Assembly (NCBI RefSeq): GCF_022682495.2 | Contig: NC_071398.1 | Location: 86,323,193-86,387,192, forward strand | DNA: 64,000 nucleotides | Direction: 5' to 3' | From: Desmodus rotundus | Lineage: Eukaryota > Chordata > Mammalia > Chiroptera > Phyllostomidae | Shown here: positions 1 to 12,224 of the stretch, piece after piece | Layout: the number at the start of each line of letters is the position of its first letter | How positions within the stretch are numbered: position 1 is the first letter of the stretch | Notes under the pieces: generated by a model | Told to the model about the DNA's origin: nothing | The model's database searches: none | The model's input: only the letters and a program-made list of their open reading frames with translations | Position numbers and translations under genes: made by a program

Positions 1-560
1 TGTGTTCTTCCCGACTTTTCTTGAACACCACTGATGATGTTACAACCACAGAATCAGCTCAAAGTGGTCCTTGTCCTGTTTAAGATACTGAGTTGCTTCT
101 CAGAGACAACAGATCAAAAATGCTGTGAGTCAGGTAGCTCAAACATGCACAGAGGAGGGAACTTTGACCTCCACCTGCACCCAGAACCAGAGTTAGGCCC
201 CAATACCCTCCCCCACCCAGACATACAGAACCAAAGGACCGGAACATAACTGGAACTTAAACACCAGAACCCTTTCAGAAGCAGAGTCTGTTCTCCAGGT
301 CTGTTGATGCCCCTTTACCATAAATGGCCAAGCTCCAGGGCCCTCTCTAATGGAAACTTGCCCCGCCAGTGCTTCTGCATACCTGTTCCCCCTATACCCT
401 TACACCCCTCCTCCCCTGAAAGCTGGACTGGGGAGTTCAGGCTTTTGAGCAGTTGCTTCCTCTTCTCCTGGGTGGCACCATTCCTAATAAAATAGCCAGT
501 CTTTGTCCACTGCAATTCTCGATGTTTAGTGTTTGGCTCTGCTGGAACTTCCTATTCTGT
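1..560 (+). repeat. Possible end of an old endogenous-retrovirus-type LTR (U3/R/U5-like)
   Basis: A C-rich stretch leads to an AATAAA signal at about 488. It is followed by a short run, ending in a TGTTTAGTGTTTGGCTCTGCTGG-like stretch (about 519-543), that resembles the R/U5 part of class I ERV LTRs. No TG/CA ends, primer-binding site, gag or pol sequence are visible, and the left end may lie outside the window. I did not recognise a named family. It could equally be unique sequence with a chance polyadenylation signal. Confidence 0.3.
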
Positions 561-2990
561 CCGCACATGGAATTCCTTATTGCAGGAGCACCTCCTTCTG
601 TTCTTTGGTAGGTCTGTCTACTAGAAAACACACCCTTAAATGGAGCCGAAGTTCCCCTCACTGTGTCTGTCATGCCTCGCTCCTGGGCCTCCTCTCTGGA
701 ACCACAAGAGAATAACTTTTATCCTGTTCTATCTCAACTTAATCTCACTCCACCATTCATTTCTTTGCAACAATTGAGCAGATCTGAAGTAGCCCTTAAG
801 TCATCTGTGGTTTCCAGCTTCCAGAAGTGTCCTCTTCTTCCTTCAGCAACTAGAGTGTACCATAGAATTGGACAGGGCAACTTCTTGGTTTTCTTTTATG
901 AATAAAAATGTTAATTATGATCACATTTATCAAATATACTTCTAGCAATCAGGCCTGTTAGGTTGTGACTAGCCCATTACCAGCATGCTAATGGGGAGTT
1001 GGGGCGGGGTGGGGGGCGTGGTCTTTAAGCCCAATAGCTCAAGTCAGCCTTAGCTGCTGCTTAGAAAAAGGCCACAAAACACTATCCCTAATGATTTAAC
1101 AACTTGTTCCCCAAAACACATTAACCAAGGGAGCTTTTCAATATTAAGAAATAATTACACCAACTCTGTTGTCTTTCCTCAAAAGTACATCACATCAGGG
1201 CTCCACTAGGTAAATTAATTTAGTGAGAGAACACACGTCTTCTAAAAATGAAAAACTGTACCCAATGAAATGTTATTTCCAGTTGATGGCAGGAGGGTGG
1301 ACAGAGGGGAAGGAAGAATTAATGAAAATATTCTACTTTCCCAAATGAACACTTCGAGTAGCCTTACCCCAGACAAATTAATTCACCATTATTTGCATTT
1401 CTAACTTGTTTTTATCCTCTCCAAACCAGTTGGGGTCAGATTAGAACTGGGAGGGACTGGAAGATGCCTCAGGACCAATAAGCTCTAGCCCGACTATGAG
1501 AGTCTGGTATAAGCCTAGAACATAGAAGCCCAAAGAATCTGGCAGTTGCCTGGAGCTCTGTGTCTGCATTGCATCAGGACAGATAGGACGGCTTCACCTG
1601 TACCTGAATGTGAAATAAGATTTGGGGACCAGGGAAAAATAAGCCTTCTAAGAGTCTATAACATTGTTTCCACAGGAGGGCCACGAGTCCTAAAATTCCA
1701 CCGTTAAATATTGTCCTCTTTTCGGAGATTATTGAAATCTCAACAAAACCTAGATGCAGATGTTTGGGTCATTTACATATGAATGTAAGTGAATTTAATT
1801 TGAATTTAATTGATTCTCCTCTCTAAGGTCTTACAGGGCATGTAAGTGGGAAGGGCCTTGAAGGAAGGAAATGGAGGCATACTTCACACAGCTTTGCCCC
1901 AGCAAAAGGCAGACTCTGGGACTCCCGGATCAGCTGGCCTCCTGGGGAGAACCCTGTCCACCTCCAGCCCCTGCTATATTATAGGGCAGAGCAGACTTCA
2001 GAGACAGCCTAGCCCTGGGTGGATTCTGAGAGTGAACCCAAGCAAATGGGGAAGCCACTTGGCGTGCTTGAGCTGAAGCAGATTTTTGTGGAATAAACTC
2101 TTACTCGGGTAGCCCTTGGGTATCATGAGACTTCATTTTTTCCATTGCTGTTTCCTTTGCTACAAAGAATCTCTGCCTTTTGGTCACCTTTGAAGTTAAT
2201 GGCAGGGCGTAGCTGCATATCCGTACTTTTATAGGCTTCCTAATGACCTGCTTAATTATTTGCTTTCTTTGGGTCCAGATCTGCAGCTAATAGGCACTGG
2301 GAGTCTGGGCACTGATGCAATCTGGTCTCCCTGATGGGTCCAGTACAGAGTTTCAGGCATCTTCATTACTGAATTCCAAGAGACTATCTCCCTGGGGCAC
2401 CCAGGCTTGAACGTGAAGCTTTATTTGTGTTTTATTTATTCATTAGATTGGCAGAGGCCTTCTCTCCGGAGAGCTTTAGGTGCCTAACATGAAATTAGCA
2501 TCTACATTTCCCAACAAAGTCAACTGCTTTGGAGTCCTTCACAGCCTTTCTTGCGTTCTGAAGTTTAAACAGATCTGGGAACCCAGCACACTGAGGTCGA
2601 AGCTCAGAATGACAAAAGCCTACCAACTTTTCCACCCATGCTCTTGGCAGAAGTTGCTATTTCAATATAGATTTTTTTTTCCTCCTGAGTCAGGACACAG
2701 CCTTTGAAATCTTAATGTGGTATTCGAGGCAGCAGCTGGGATCTATCCAAGATACTGTTTGAGTTGGGTTCTCTTTGCCATTCTTTATCTTTGTCCTTTA
2801 CATTTCCAAAGGCACTGGGAGGTTGCGACACTTTCTTAGACTTCTCATATGAAGTACAGAGCTGGCCAGAGTCTACTTTGAATATTCACACTCCAGAGAG
2901 TGTCCCAATATACGTGTATTTGATAAAATGCGCACTAAACTTAAATCTGTGAATGCGTTTCTTGGTTGGACTTCCTTTTAACCTTCTTGT
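561..2990. other. Unassigned non-coding sequence
   Basis: I see no gene, RNA or clear repeat. 900-1450 is A/T-rich. A short direct repeat of GAATTTAATT occurs near 1790-1812. ORFs of 60-80 codons here have no recognisable domains. Confidence 0.5.
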
Positions 2991-2994
2991 GTTT

Positions 2995-3060
2995 GCATGT
3001 GAAATGCCCAGGGCAGCATCTGGCATAACAGGCACTAAATAAAATGGGTGTCAATTAGCT
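2995..3060 (+). repeat. MIR/L2 3'-end fragment
   Basis: The words for 'gcatctggcataacaggcactaaataaa' match the shared 3' tail of MIR and L2 (about 3015-3042). It is too short to assign to one of them. Confidence 0.45.
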
Positions 3061-3439
3061 GCGATGAGCAGGGGCTCATTCATCAATTTTTTTCCTAGCC
3101 CACCTACATTTTTTACCACAAAATCAGGTCCTCCTTGCCATTGAAATCTAGATCTACATCAAGACAGAGCTTCCCTGGAATCTTGAGAATCTAGTTCTTA
3201 TCAGGAACTCCAAGAGAGTAAATCCTATTGAAAGTGGTATTCATCTTTCCCTCCCAGCTTCTTCCTCTGTCCCTCTCTCTGTCTCTGTGCATTGCTGTGG
3301 ATTCTGTTGACTATTTTCTGGTTGAATTTGACACCTTATATATAGTCATCAACTGATTGCATCCAATTAATAGCCATTATATTCTTCAGTTACTTCCTGT
3401 TTGGACATGAGTTTATTGATCTGGCAAGATTTTATTCTT

Positions 3440-4335
3440 CAGAAACATAAACGACATACCATTTAATTCGGCCTCCGTACTGTCTCTAAGCACCGGGAGA
3501 GAGGCATTTAAAGAGGCGGTGTAGGGGAGGGGGGAACGGGGAGGAAGGCTATCTATTACCTCTTTCGAAGACCAGGGGGAAGACATCGGGTTAAACTTTG
3601 ATCACTATCATTTCACCTTTGGACTTTTATTAAAACTGTTTGACACAGCCGTGTTGGCAGATCGAGTAGGAAGATAAATGGGCCTGTGTGAATAGGTTTA
3701 ATATCAAAAGTGGATACGAGGCACGGCGCGTTTTTTCCATCCAGAAATTGTTCATGTCCGCGAGGTTTGCAGGTCGCTGTTGGTGATCCTGCCTGGCTCA
3801 GGGGGCCAAAAGGTGAGCATGATTGAGGGACCTTTTGCTATGAATATTTCACAGCCTGAGTATCCCTTTTTCACTTGGGGCTGTGTGCTGACTGAGGGCT
3901 TCTTCAGGATGAGTCCTCAGTTGACTGATGAATACAAAACGCCTCTCTGAACAAAAGGCATTCAAGATTCACTGAAGACAAGACAACCTACTTTGGTTTC
4001 TGTGTCTGGTACCGGGGTATCAACGGAGATAAAACGCTGAGTGACAGGGAAGCGAAATACAGAATAACACAATCTATTGTTCTCCCATTGACTGTAAGTA
4101 TAATGGGAAAGTTAGCGAGTCACCGTAATGTCATGGACCGCTGTGAACTTGGGAGAACTCAAGGATCAGAAAGTAACATGAAACAAGGAGGGAAATGAAG
4201 ATAATATTGGGTTACTGAACATTCTCAAATTGTACTGAAACGCATCCCATCCCTTTGGAGGGGGCATGTTTTTGACAAGGGAGACAATGGGAAGAAACTG
4301 GCAGCTGTAACAATATCACTATTTTCTTTTACTAC
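3440..4335. promoter_or_regulatory. Repeat-free, regulatory-looking unique block
   Basis: About 900 bp with no repeat signature. It has more CpG than its surroundings (for example around 3720-3775) and several homeodomain-type and TCF-like words. This texture is typical of conserved non-coding elements near developmental genes. Conservation is inferred, since no alignment was possible. Confidence 0.3.
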
Positions 4336-4339
4336 GGGC

Positions 4340-6300
4340 CGTAATGTGAACTTCTTAGAAGACACCTTCTTTCACCACAGCTTTGTTGTACAGTCTATTG
4401 AGGAGCCCAGAGACCAAAGTCGCTGCCTTGTTCCGGGACTGTCTAAAACCAAGGAACCTGGTTCTGCCAGCCAGCGCCAGCTGCTCTGTTGTGAATTACA
4501 GAGCAGGTTTGCAGCCAAGGGCAGAGGAAAGGAACTGAGAGGGAATGAGAGAAGCAGAGAGGGAACAGCAGGGTGAAGAATTTGGAGCATATGAGTGAAA
4601 GAATAGGAAGGAAAAGATTAAGGTGGTGGAGGAAGGAAAAAATTAAGGTGATGGAGGGAAAGGAATTCTCATGGTGGGGAATGGGGAGAGACTGTGTCTG
4701 GGCAAAGTTCCTCTCTAATGAAATCAAACAATAACAAAAAAAAAATAACTGAATGACCTTTGGAATGATTTTCTTGAAGCCAGAAATCTACCCTTGGGTT
4801 AACTATTTTCTGGAAGAAATTTAGCTAATGCTTAGTAACATTTTTTTAAATCTGTGACACTTTCGCACTAAAGCATCCTTTCCCAAGCTCATGCAATGGA
4901 GAAAAACACCTACTTACCACTCACAAGAGTGCTGATAAAGGCTAGCGACCCTCTCTTGTAGGAAAATAAACAGAAACCTAATTTTGCACACAAACTCAGT
5001 GGGTTCACACACTCCCAAAGTCCATTCATAAACCTCTCAGAATTACACAGACATAGGTTAAGAATTGCTATTCCAGAGTGTCTAACAAGGAGCTGGCATA
5101 GAATAAATGCTGAGTAAATTCTTTAGCTTCCAATTATGCAAGTATTCTAGTCAACTGAATATTCTAGTTGACTTAAGTTTAACATATATGCCTTCACAAT
5201 GGATTGTCAAGAAACTAGAGATAAGGACAATATTTTCAATATCAGAAGCATTTTCACTGCAGTAAATCTTTTGGGTTTTTTCGTTCATTTGTGTTTTGAT
5301 AATCCAGAAGGCGTCTGGGGAATTGTCCAACAACAAGAGAGCAATCTGTACATCAGAGATCATGGTGGAGCATGCTGGACATGGAGAGGAAAGCTAGATG
5401 GGTTTGAATCTGCTGTCACCCTAACACATTTTGTAGGAATGTTCCTTAACTTATTCTGATTACCAGTATATTTCCTTGTCTCGTCTTTCTCTTTTAATAA
5501 AAGTACAGTTGAGAGTAGTCTTGAGTGTTAGCTGCTAGGTTGTCTAGAATGTAGTTGCATTACCACTATTATGACAGGGTGTAAATGTACCACAGTCGGC
5601 CCCTCTCCTCTCTCCACCATAATAAATACTGACACTTCCATCTTCTACTCTCGCTGCTTGATTTCTTACAATTGAAACTGAGAAACCTTGGAGGGCATGG
5701 CTGCTTAAGGATCAAGACAACCTAAAATTAGCCAACCTGCTTTTTGGAGCAGTTAACTAGAATGAATATGAAGCATCTCTGAGAAGGAGAGAGGCCTGAA
5801 CTAGCAAAGCAATGATGGAGGTTCACCTCAAGGAATCAGTGAGAAGATAGGATCGGTAATCAGAGAGGGGCACCAGTTCCTGCAGATCCCAGGAGCATGC
5901 AGAAAAAGACATGTTAGGTAAGACGGAGTGAGAAGTGCCAAAATTATTCGTATTTTAAGAGCCTCCCTCTTATTCCTCATTGGATGCTTGGCCTTGCAGT
6001 GGGTCACAGAGCATGGCTGAATAGAAAACAGAAGATCCAGAAAACTATCATGAAAGGAATTTCTTTCTGACATGCCAAAGTGCTATAATGGGTTGACTGG
6101 AAAATAGGAAAATGAGGACTCTGGAAGCTAAAAAATGCAGCCACTTCCCAGGTCACTGGGGTACTAAGTTGAGTTATCAAGTGACTCCTTCAGAAAACAG
6201 TGCCATTCACAGAAAGTTCATTGCCACCTGTCCATGTTTGAACTATAACCTCTACTCCCATCCACTGTCACCGCTGATGCCAACGCTTACCAGATAGCAA
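4340..6300. other. Unassigned non-coding sequence with a purine-rich patch
   Basis: 4520-4700 is purine-rich and contains a 25-bp tandem duplication. A short MIR/L2-like tail lies near 5085-5120. An inverted repeat with 8-bp arms lies at 5149-5173. Nothing else is recognised. Confidence 0.45.
4606..4655. repeat. Two-copy tandem repeat, 25-bp unit
   Basis: Copies at 4606-4630 and 4631-4655 differ at two positions, both G to A. They lie in a purine-rich tract. Confidence 0.85.
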
Positions 6301-6309
6301 AATCTGAAC

Positions 6310-6495
6310 ACATTTTCTTTTCATGTATTAATTTATGTGATAACATAATTTTTATAATGCTCCTATGAAATAAAGTGACCATCCTCATTTTATAGACAAG
6401 GAAAATGACGGTCAAAAGTAGTAAGTGTCTCATCCCAGGGCATCCAGTTGGTCAGTGGCTGATATAGAATTCAAAGCCAGGTTCCTCTGAGGTCA
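6310..6495 (-). repeat. MIR SINE
   Basis: Reverse-complement MIR core: 'ctcattttatagacaaggaaaatga' corresponds to the MIR 'cctcatctgtaaaatgggg' segment (near 6385), and a 'gaattcaaagccagg' tail corresponds to the tRNA-like B-box side (near 6467). Confidence 0.75.
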
Positions 6496-6784
6496 AAGAG
6501 TGGCACCTTATAGAAATAGGATTTATTTCCATGGGCAAAATGGACTTTTTATGGCCAAGGACAACTCTAGTTTTTATGCAGGGGCGGGTGGGAAACAATC
6601 CCATGCCTGATGTTCATAGTCGAACTCTTCTCAGTTTGGTTTGTGGTTATTTATAACTTTGGAGTTGTTGGTGATTGGACATATCATGTAACCTGCTTGA
6701 GCCTTAATTTCCTCTTTTGCTAGATGAGTTAGTTGCATTGAACACTCTGATCTTCTTTTACCTTTAATGCTCTTTGGTTTTATT

Positions 6785-7425
6785 AGCATTGTATCTGGTA
6801 CACACAGGACACTTTAGACACTGCTGGAGGTACAGAATTGAACACAGTGGGGCTTGCTACCTCGATGGTCCCCAGCAGGCCTTGAGCATTTCCAGAGCAA
6901 ACATCCTGTCGTTTGTTTCTGTACCTCTGCCCTCCCCCTCCCCATGTCCAGCTTTGTGCTCCCATATTATAGATGCTCAATGAATGTTTGTCAAAAATAT
7001 ATGAAAGAAAGGAGGTAGTCATGGTAAATAGTGAACACACAATAGAAGAATGTGGCAAATACCTTGGAAGCAATGCAGCATAATGAGATAGGCCATAGAA
7101 AAGGAAGTTAGTACCAGTGGAATAATCAGGAGGGCTCCAAAGAAGAGTTTGTTTCTGACATGGAGTGATGGGCAGGGCTTTGATAGGCAGAAATGGGGCA
7201 GCATGTGGAAATTTGAGAGACACACAAGTTCCTAGTCTTCTAGTTTTATCTGAACAGCAATGTGTGTAAGAGATGGTAGCTGCTGATTGAACCAGAAAGG
7301 AGAGTGGGGTTGAATTATTAGGAGCCTTAAATTGTTGAGCTTTAGATTTTAGACTGTCCTATAGGGAATAAGGAGGCATTGAGGGTTTTTAAATTAAAAA
7401 GTGGCATCAGCGATTATGTCATATT
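6785..7425 (-). repeat. L2 LINE, 3' region, diverged
   Basis: 6805-6890 resembles the inverse of the L2 3' end ('ctggaggtacagaattgaacacag'). 7330-7410 resembles the inverse of the L2 segment reading 'atgtcac...ccttca...ctcccc'. The middle is poorly matched, so this may be two fragments. Confidence 0.5.
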
Positions 7426-7578
7426 TATAATTCAATCAACATCGATCATTGTACGGGGGGACTTCCACGTGTGTTCTTTTATTTCATCTTATTCAACTAG
7501 TGACTCAAAGCAACTCTGTAAATTTAGTATCTTTATTGTATGTTAATTATATCTCAATAAAAATGTAATAAAAACACT
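7425..7578. repeat. MIR-like fragment followed by an L1 3' end
   Basis: 7470-7525 reads like reverse MIR. 7535-7575 carries the typical L1MA-type 3' terminus 'atgttaattatatctcaataaa' in sense orientation. Only about 45 bp of L1 is visible. Confidence 0.5.
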
Positions 7579-7700
7579 TCCATTTTGGGATGAGTTTGTA
7601 CAAGCTCTAACCAAAAGAATGACACCAACAGCCAAAAACAGTCTTCTCCTAAACCTGCATTTTAATGTTTATGGGATGTGCTTTTTATCCTCAAGATGAA

Positions 7701-7775
7701 AGAAAAGAAGGGAAGGGAAGGGAAAGGAAGAGAAGGGAAGGGAAGGGAAGGGAAGGGAAGGGAAGGGAAGGGAAG
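7701..7775 (+). repeat. (GGGAA)n microsatellite
   Basis: Nearly pure GGGAA pentamers, with a short degenerate GAAAA/GGAAA lead-in. Confidence 0.95.
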
Positions 7776-8013
7776 AAGAGGAAAACTCAGGTCCTCACGA
7801 TTGCATGCCCTCTTTTCCGGCCCTGTGGAAAGAAATCATAGTAGATAAAAAGCCCCACTGCTGTACAAATTAATCTCAGGCCAGATGTACAATTACTGAG
7901 CTCCAGGTTTGAATTAAAAAAAAAAATCTGGTGCATTCCAATGCCATCTCCTCAACCAGGTATATGAAGGGTTTTTTTAGGTGTCTAGATTCAACTTGGC
8001 AGTTTCTTCAACT

Positions 8014-8103
8014 CCTATCTATTATCTATCTATATCTGTCTATCTATGATTGATTGATCTCTCTATCTATCTATCTCTCTCTATCTCTCTATCTATCTAT
8101 GTA

Positions 8104-8135
<32 letters not shown>

Positions 8136-8136
8136 C
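8014..8136 (+). repeat. Compound (TATC)n/(CT)n microsatellite
   Basis: TATC/TGAT tetramers pass into CT dinucleotides at about 8104-8130. The apparent protein over this tract (rich in Ser, Leu, Ile) is a by-product of the repeat. Confidence 0.95.
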
Positions 8137-8139
8137 CCT

Positions 8140-9940
8140 GAAAGTGGAAATTCCAGAACTGATACTGCTGCTGCTCAAACCTTTCTTGAGACAGTTCATT
8201 TAGGAAGATTGGTTCCCATGGGATACACCTCTTAGAGTTAGTTGAGTGTGTTAAGATTTATTTCCAGACAAATTGGCTTATAAATATGAACCAGCCCTTG
8301 AAAGGCAGCCCATAGGACAAGTCTTGAGGGAACTATTCTTTCTACTTTAGGGACTCATTTTATAACAGATCTAATAGGTAGCTCCTTTCTTACTACCGGC
8401 CTTGTGTATTTTAGCTCACACTGAATATAACCATTTTTCTTAATTTACTTAATACAGCAATCCCCAAGGGCTCGTAAACCCATAATTGGACAGTTCAGAT
8501 TAGGAGGTTAAGAAAACTGACACAGGGAGAGGCTTTATAACTCTGTAGGCAACTTTTATTGGCTGAGGATTTCTGAAAGCACTGCTTTAATGCTCTCTTG
8601 AGCAGCTTCCCTTGTCCTATCAGCCACCAAGAGATAACAGACAAGATGAATAGTTACTCAGGTTAAGCAAGCCTAGAGTTCATCCTTCAAGTCTTCGTTA
8701 AAGAAGGACTTGTTGGAATAAATGGAGAAGATAAAGTTGTAGTCAGAGTAACATGAAATAAAAAATACAAAAATCCACTAGAGGACTTTAATGCTGAATG
8801 TGAGTCTCTTGTTTGGAGTGCATTGTTTAAAGTGTCCTGAAACATTTATTTCTGACGATTTCAGTTACTGTTAGCTACTGGCTGTTACTTACCCTAAAAT
8901 CCTTCAGAAAACCCACAAAAGCTATGTTCTTCAGTGGGGGCCAGGGAAGGGTGTGGGTAGGGAATCTGTTCTGTGGTGTTTATGGGAGATGGAGCCTTTG
9001 ATGGGGCTGGAAGCAGGGAAGCAGGAAGGCCAATCCTCTGGGTGGGGAAGAGTTGGTGTGCAACCAGCAAATTTGTCTCCGGAAGGCAGTCTACAACAAA
9101 GAATGTTCCAGCTCACCACAGTTTCTTCCTCTTTCCATGGTGATCACTTCTCCCCACCTCAAACTCCTAGATCTGAAGCTCTTTACATATCGGGTGAACC
9201 TCAGACTCACCCAGCAGCTGCTTTTGGGGCAGGAAGCCAGTGTTAGACCATCCTGAGATGCTTATTAAATCAATAAAATCTCCCAAAAGGGTTCAAGGTC
9301 TTTATAGCAAGGACATCTTGCTTCTGGATTTAAGACAACATTAGAACATGTGGGTGCTATACTCAAAGGCTGTCAAGGAACACAGAGGGAAGAGGCTGTA
9401 ATGTGAGCGCCAGCCCAGCCCCTTCGTCCCAGACATCCTCCCCAGCGTGCCCAACAGAAGTGCACCCTGTGTTACCTGACTGAATCCTTTCAGCACCTGC
9501 CTTTCTGCAATACTCCTGTTTGTCTAGACCATCGTTTCAGAAGGCTTTAGAATCTCTCCTTGGAGCAAAGACACCCTGAGGGGTTCAGGGGAGTTCTGGA
9601 GGACTCTAGAGAGAGATGGACCAGCACTCTTGTTGGTGTTGATGGCAACAAGGGCCAACTGGCAGAGCTTCTTCTGATTGAGAGGGAGATGTGCTCCCAT
9701 CCTTCCCCTGTGCTGCTGGGGAAATGGAACGAACAGGTGCAGATTGGAGGTTAGAATCATAGAATCTTAGAAGCAGAAGCTGGTATATTTTCTTGGTCTC
9801 ATCTGGTTGGTGGTAAGGACTTAGTTTTCACCATGAATCCTGATACATCCCCCAAATTGAAATGCCACCTCCTCCACTCACCTCCCTGAACCTCCATCTC
9901 TTTATCTTTCCTTAACCCTCCTTGCTAACTGATATCTACT
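8140..9940. other. Unassigned non-coding sequence
   Basis: I see no convincing repeat or gene. The 97-codon ORF at 8953-9246 has no domain or splice context. Confidence 0.45.
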
Positions 9941-9944
9941 GAAT

Positions 9945-10172
9945 AGTTACTCAGGGTCAAGCACTGTTAGAAGCACTTTACATGAATTGACTCAGTAATC
10001 CTCACAGCTACCCTATAACATAGACTACAGACTGTAAGCTCCATTCTACAGATGAAGACACCGAGGCACAGAAAGGCTGAGTAACTTACCCTAAGTCACA
10101 CAGCTAGCAGATGACCGCGCAGGGACTTGAATCCAGATAGTCTGGCTCCACCATCCAGGTTCCGAATACCAT
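9945..10172 (-). repeat. MIR SINE, nearly complete
   Basis: Clear reverse MIR: 'ctgaatagttactcagggtcaagcactgt' side, then 'ccattctacagatgaagacaccgaggc', then 'gtcacacagctagcagatga', then 'cttgaatccagatagtctggctcc'. All conserved MIR blocks appear in order. Confidence 0.92.
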
Positions 10173-11085
10173 TTACTTTGCTTCTGCAGGATTACATGAG
10201 AGATTTATGTTGTATAAATTAGATAAATATACTAGGGTACAGAAGCCCACTATAAAACATAGAAATCAGAAATAACAAAAAAGAAATAAAAAAATAGAAA
10301 TTCAAATAATTATCCCTGCTCTTTAAGAGAATGTCTTGCTCACTCTACTTTGAAGACCATTGGTGAGCTCACACTATCCTGTCTGCCCAAGAAAGATTGA
10401 AGAGAGAGCCCTGACCATCAGATTATATCTGATTTATCCCTAATCCTTCCAGTCCAGGTTCCAACCCAATAGTTACCTTGTGGGACACTCCTCCCTCTGC
10501 TTTAGCAAAAATATCTAATTTCCATCAACCTACCTGTACTTGAATCTCTCACAGGGCCATTTGCATTGCAAGCTTTATCCCTAATTAACTTTTCCTCACC
10601 AGCCAAATGGGGATGTTAATTCACCATGTATATGAAGTGCTGTGACGTTTGAATGGGAAATCGCTTCCGACCATGCCTACTTAGCATGGCACCTAGAGAG
10701 CACCTGGCACTGGACATGGCCCCGCACATGGCTATGGAGCCTAGATCTAGAAGGAAAGACCCTGCTCTCCCTTACAGGGGAGAGAATGAAAAGACATATT
10801 ACCCTAAAACTACACCACATCTGGCTAAACCCCAACCAAGCCAAGTGGCACTAGTCTGCCTGCTAACTTCTGGGGCCTTCCACCCCCAAGAGACTCTGGG
10901 TATGAAGTTGGGGGTGCTACCTTTGGCTTTCTCATTTGGAAGTGGAGCCCTGATAGGGACTCCCTGCAGCTTGGTCTCCCAAGCCCCACAGCACACTCAG
11001 GCATTAGCTCCCCTCCTCCCCGAAGCCCCTTCCCCCTCCTAGACCTCCCTGACCACTCATGAGGGAGGCACCTCGAGGAGGCCAG
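10173..11085. other. Unassigned non-coding sequence
   Basis: 10255-10310 is an A-rich stretch. The overlapping ORFs at 10642-11042 lack recognisable domains. Confidence 0.45.
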
Positions 11086-11089
11086 AGAA

Positions 11090-11300
11090 GGGAGGCGGGG
11101 GAAGGCTGCCCCACAGGGCTGAAGGGCAGCTGTTTATATTATAATTAAGGTTTTACAGCGTAAACTGAAATGTAGCTCAACTATTCCAACAAGGCGCTGG
11201 AGGTAATTACCACTGCTAGAGGCGTTCTCCGCTGCCAATTATTTCCCTCCCTAATTGAATAACTCAGGCCACATTGTAGCGGGGCAGGGAAAGGGAGAGG
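11090..11300. promoter_or_regulatory. Short homeodomain-site-rich block
   Basis: Contains the perfect palindrome GGTAATTACC at 11202-11211. Further TAATTA/AATTA words lie at about 11141-11147, 11236-11241 and 11252-11257. It is flanked by GC-richer unique sequence. An enhancer role is inferred only. Confidence 0.3.
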
Positions 11301-11387
11301 CTGCTTTCGGGTATGGACAGTCCCTCATTTGGCCGCCGAACAGCTCAACGCTAACACACCTTTTTCCTAACACCCTTTCGGGGAGTG

Positions 11388-11570
11388 TGGCACAGAGGAT
11401 AAGAATGCGGGTCCTGGAGTGCCTCCACTTACAGGCATAGGCAGATTGCTTAACTCCCTTGTCTATAAGGTGGGTCTAATTGAAGTGTAGACATCACAGA
11501 ACTATTGTGGGGATTAAATAAGTGGTAATAATCCTGGCACCCAGAAAACTCTGCATAATTCTGGCTGAAG
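11388..11570 (+). repeat. MIR SINE
   Basis: Sense MIR blocks in order: 'cacagaggataagaatgcgggtcctggag', 'cagattgcttaactccc', 'attgtggggattaaataagtgg', 'ctggcac'. Confidence 0.85.
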
Positions 11571-11929
11571 GAAATGGCGCCGGCAGAGGGTGCATCCACC
11601 GAGGGGCAGGTGTTTCTGTCTTTCTGGAACAGATGGGGAAATTGAGGCAGGAAGCACATATCAGTCCCATGGGGAGCAGCTTGCTGAGGACCAGCACTAG
11701 ATAGAAGGGTGCCTCCTTGGCTTAAAAGGAGTGATTCCTTGGACTTGTAGAGGAACCGGCCTCTCCCAAGAAGGTTAGACGGATCCCCAAGATATCCAGC
11801 CCCGGAGAAGTGTTTGCCCTTCTCCGTATTCACACAAATTGCCAAAGTACGTGCTGTACCCTGGTCCCCTGCCAAGTCCCCAGGCAAACCCGTGATTGAT
11901 GTCACATATCGTTGTAGGACCCTTTCTAC

Positions 11930-12112
11930 TTTTAACATTTCATCCCACTTTTCGTCTATTATCTCCTTCAATCCTCACAACCACCTGGGAAAGGGAAGTG
12001 TCACTCTTGGCTGATAAATAAGGAAATGGAGGCCAAGAGAAATGAAATGAATCACGTAAAGTGAACCAAGGACTAAAACACAGGCCCTCTGCCTCTAACT
12101 TTCCCCACTGTT
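11930..12112 (-). repeat. MIR SINE
   Basis: Reverse MIR: 'ccttcaatcctcacaaccacc', 'ataaataaggaaatggaggcc', then a degraded 'gaaccaaggactaaaacacaggccc'. Confidence 0.8.
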
Positions 12113-12224
12113 CCACAGGGTGGGGGCTGGCTCCGCTCCTAGAGTTCACCACACATGTCCTTCCCAAAGCCAGCCCCTTGGCCATTGGCATCAGAGTATT
12201 CAAAAGCCAGAGAGAGGGGTTCTC

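Noticed and set aside
5149..5173. 8-bp inverted repeat (AGTCAACT...AGTTGACT) as a terminator or small transposon end
   Set aside because: Rho-independent terminators do not apply here. The arms are too short and close together to be a mobile element, so this is likely chance.
6783..7223. 146-codon minus-strand ORF
   Set aside because: Overlaps an antisense L2. The protein shows no L2 reverse-transcriptase motif in frame and no other domain.
8050..8235. Ser/Leu/Ile-repeat 'protein'
   Set aside because: It is a translation of the TATC/CT microsatellite.
10966..11110. GC-rich patch as a CpG island or promoter
   Set aside because: C and G are common but CpG dinucleotides are few. No TSS-like context.
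11450..11971. 173-codon minus-strand ORF (longest in the window)
   Set aside because: It runs through an antisense MIR and shows no domain. ORFs of this size occur by chance in 64 kb on six frames.
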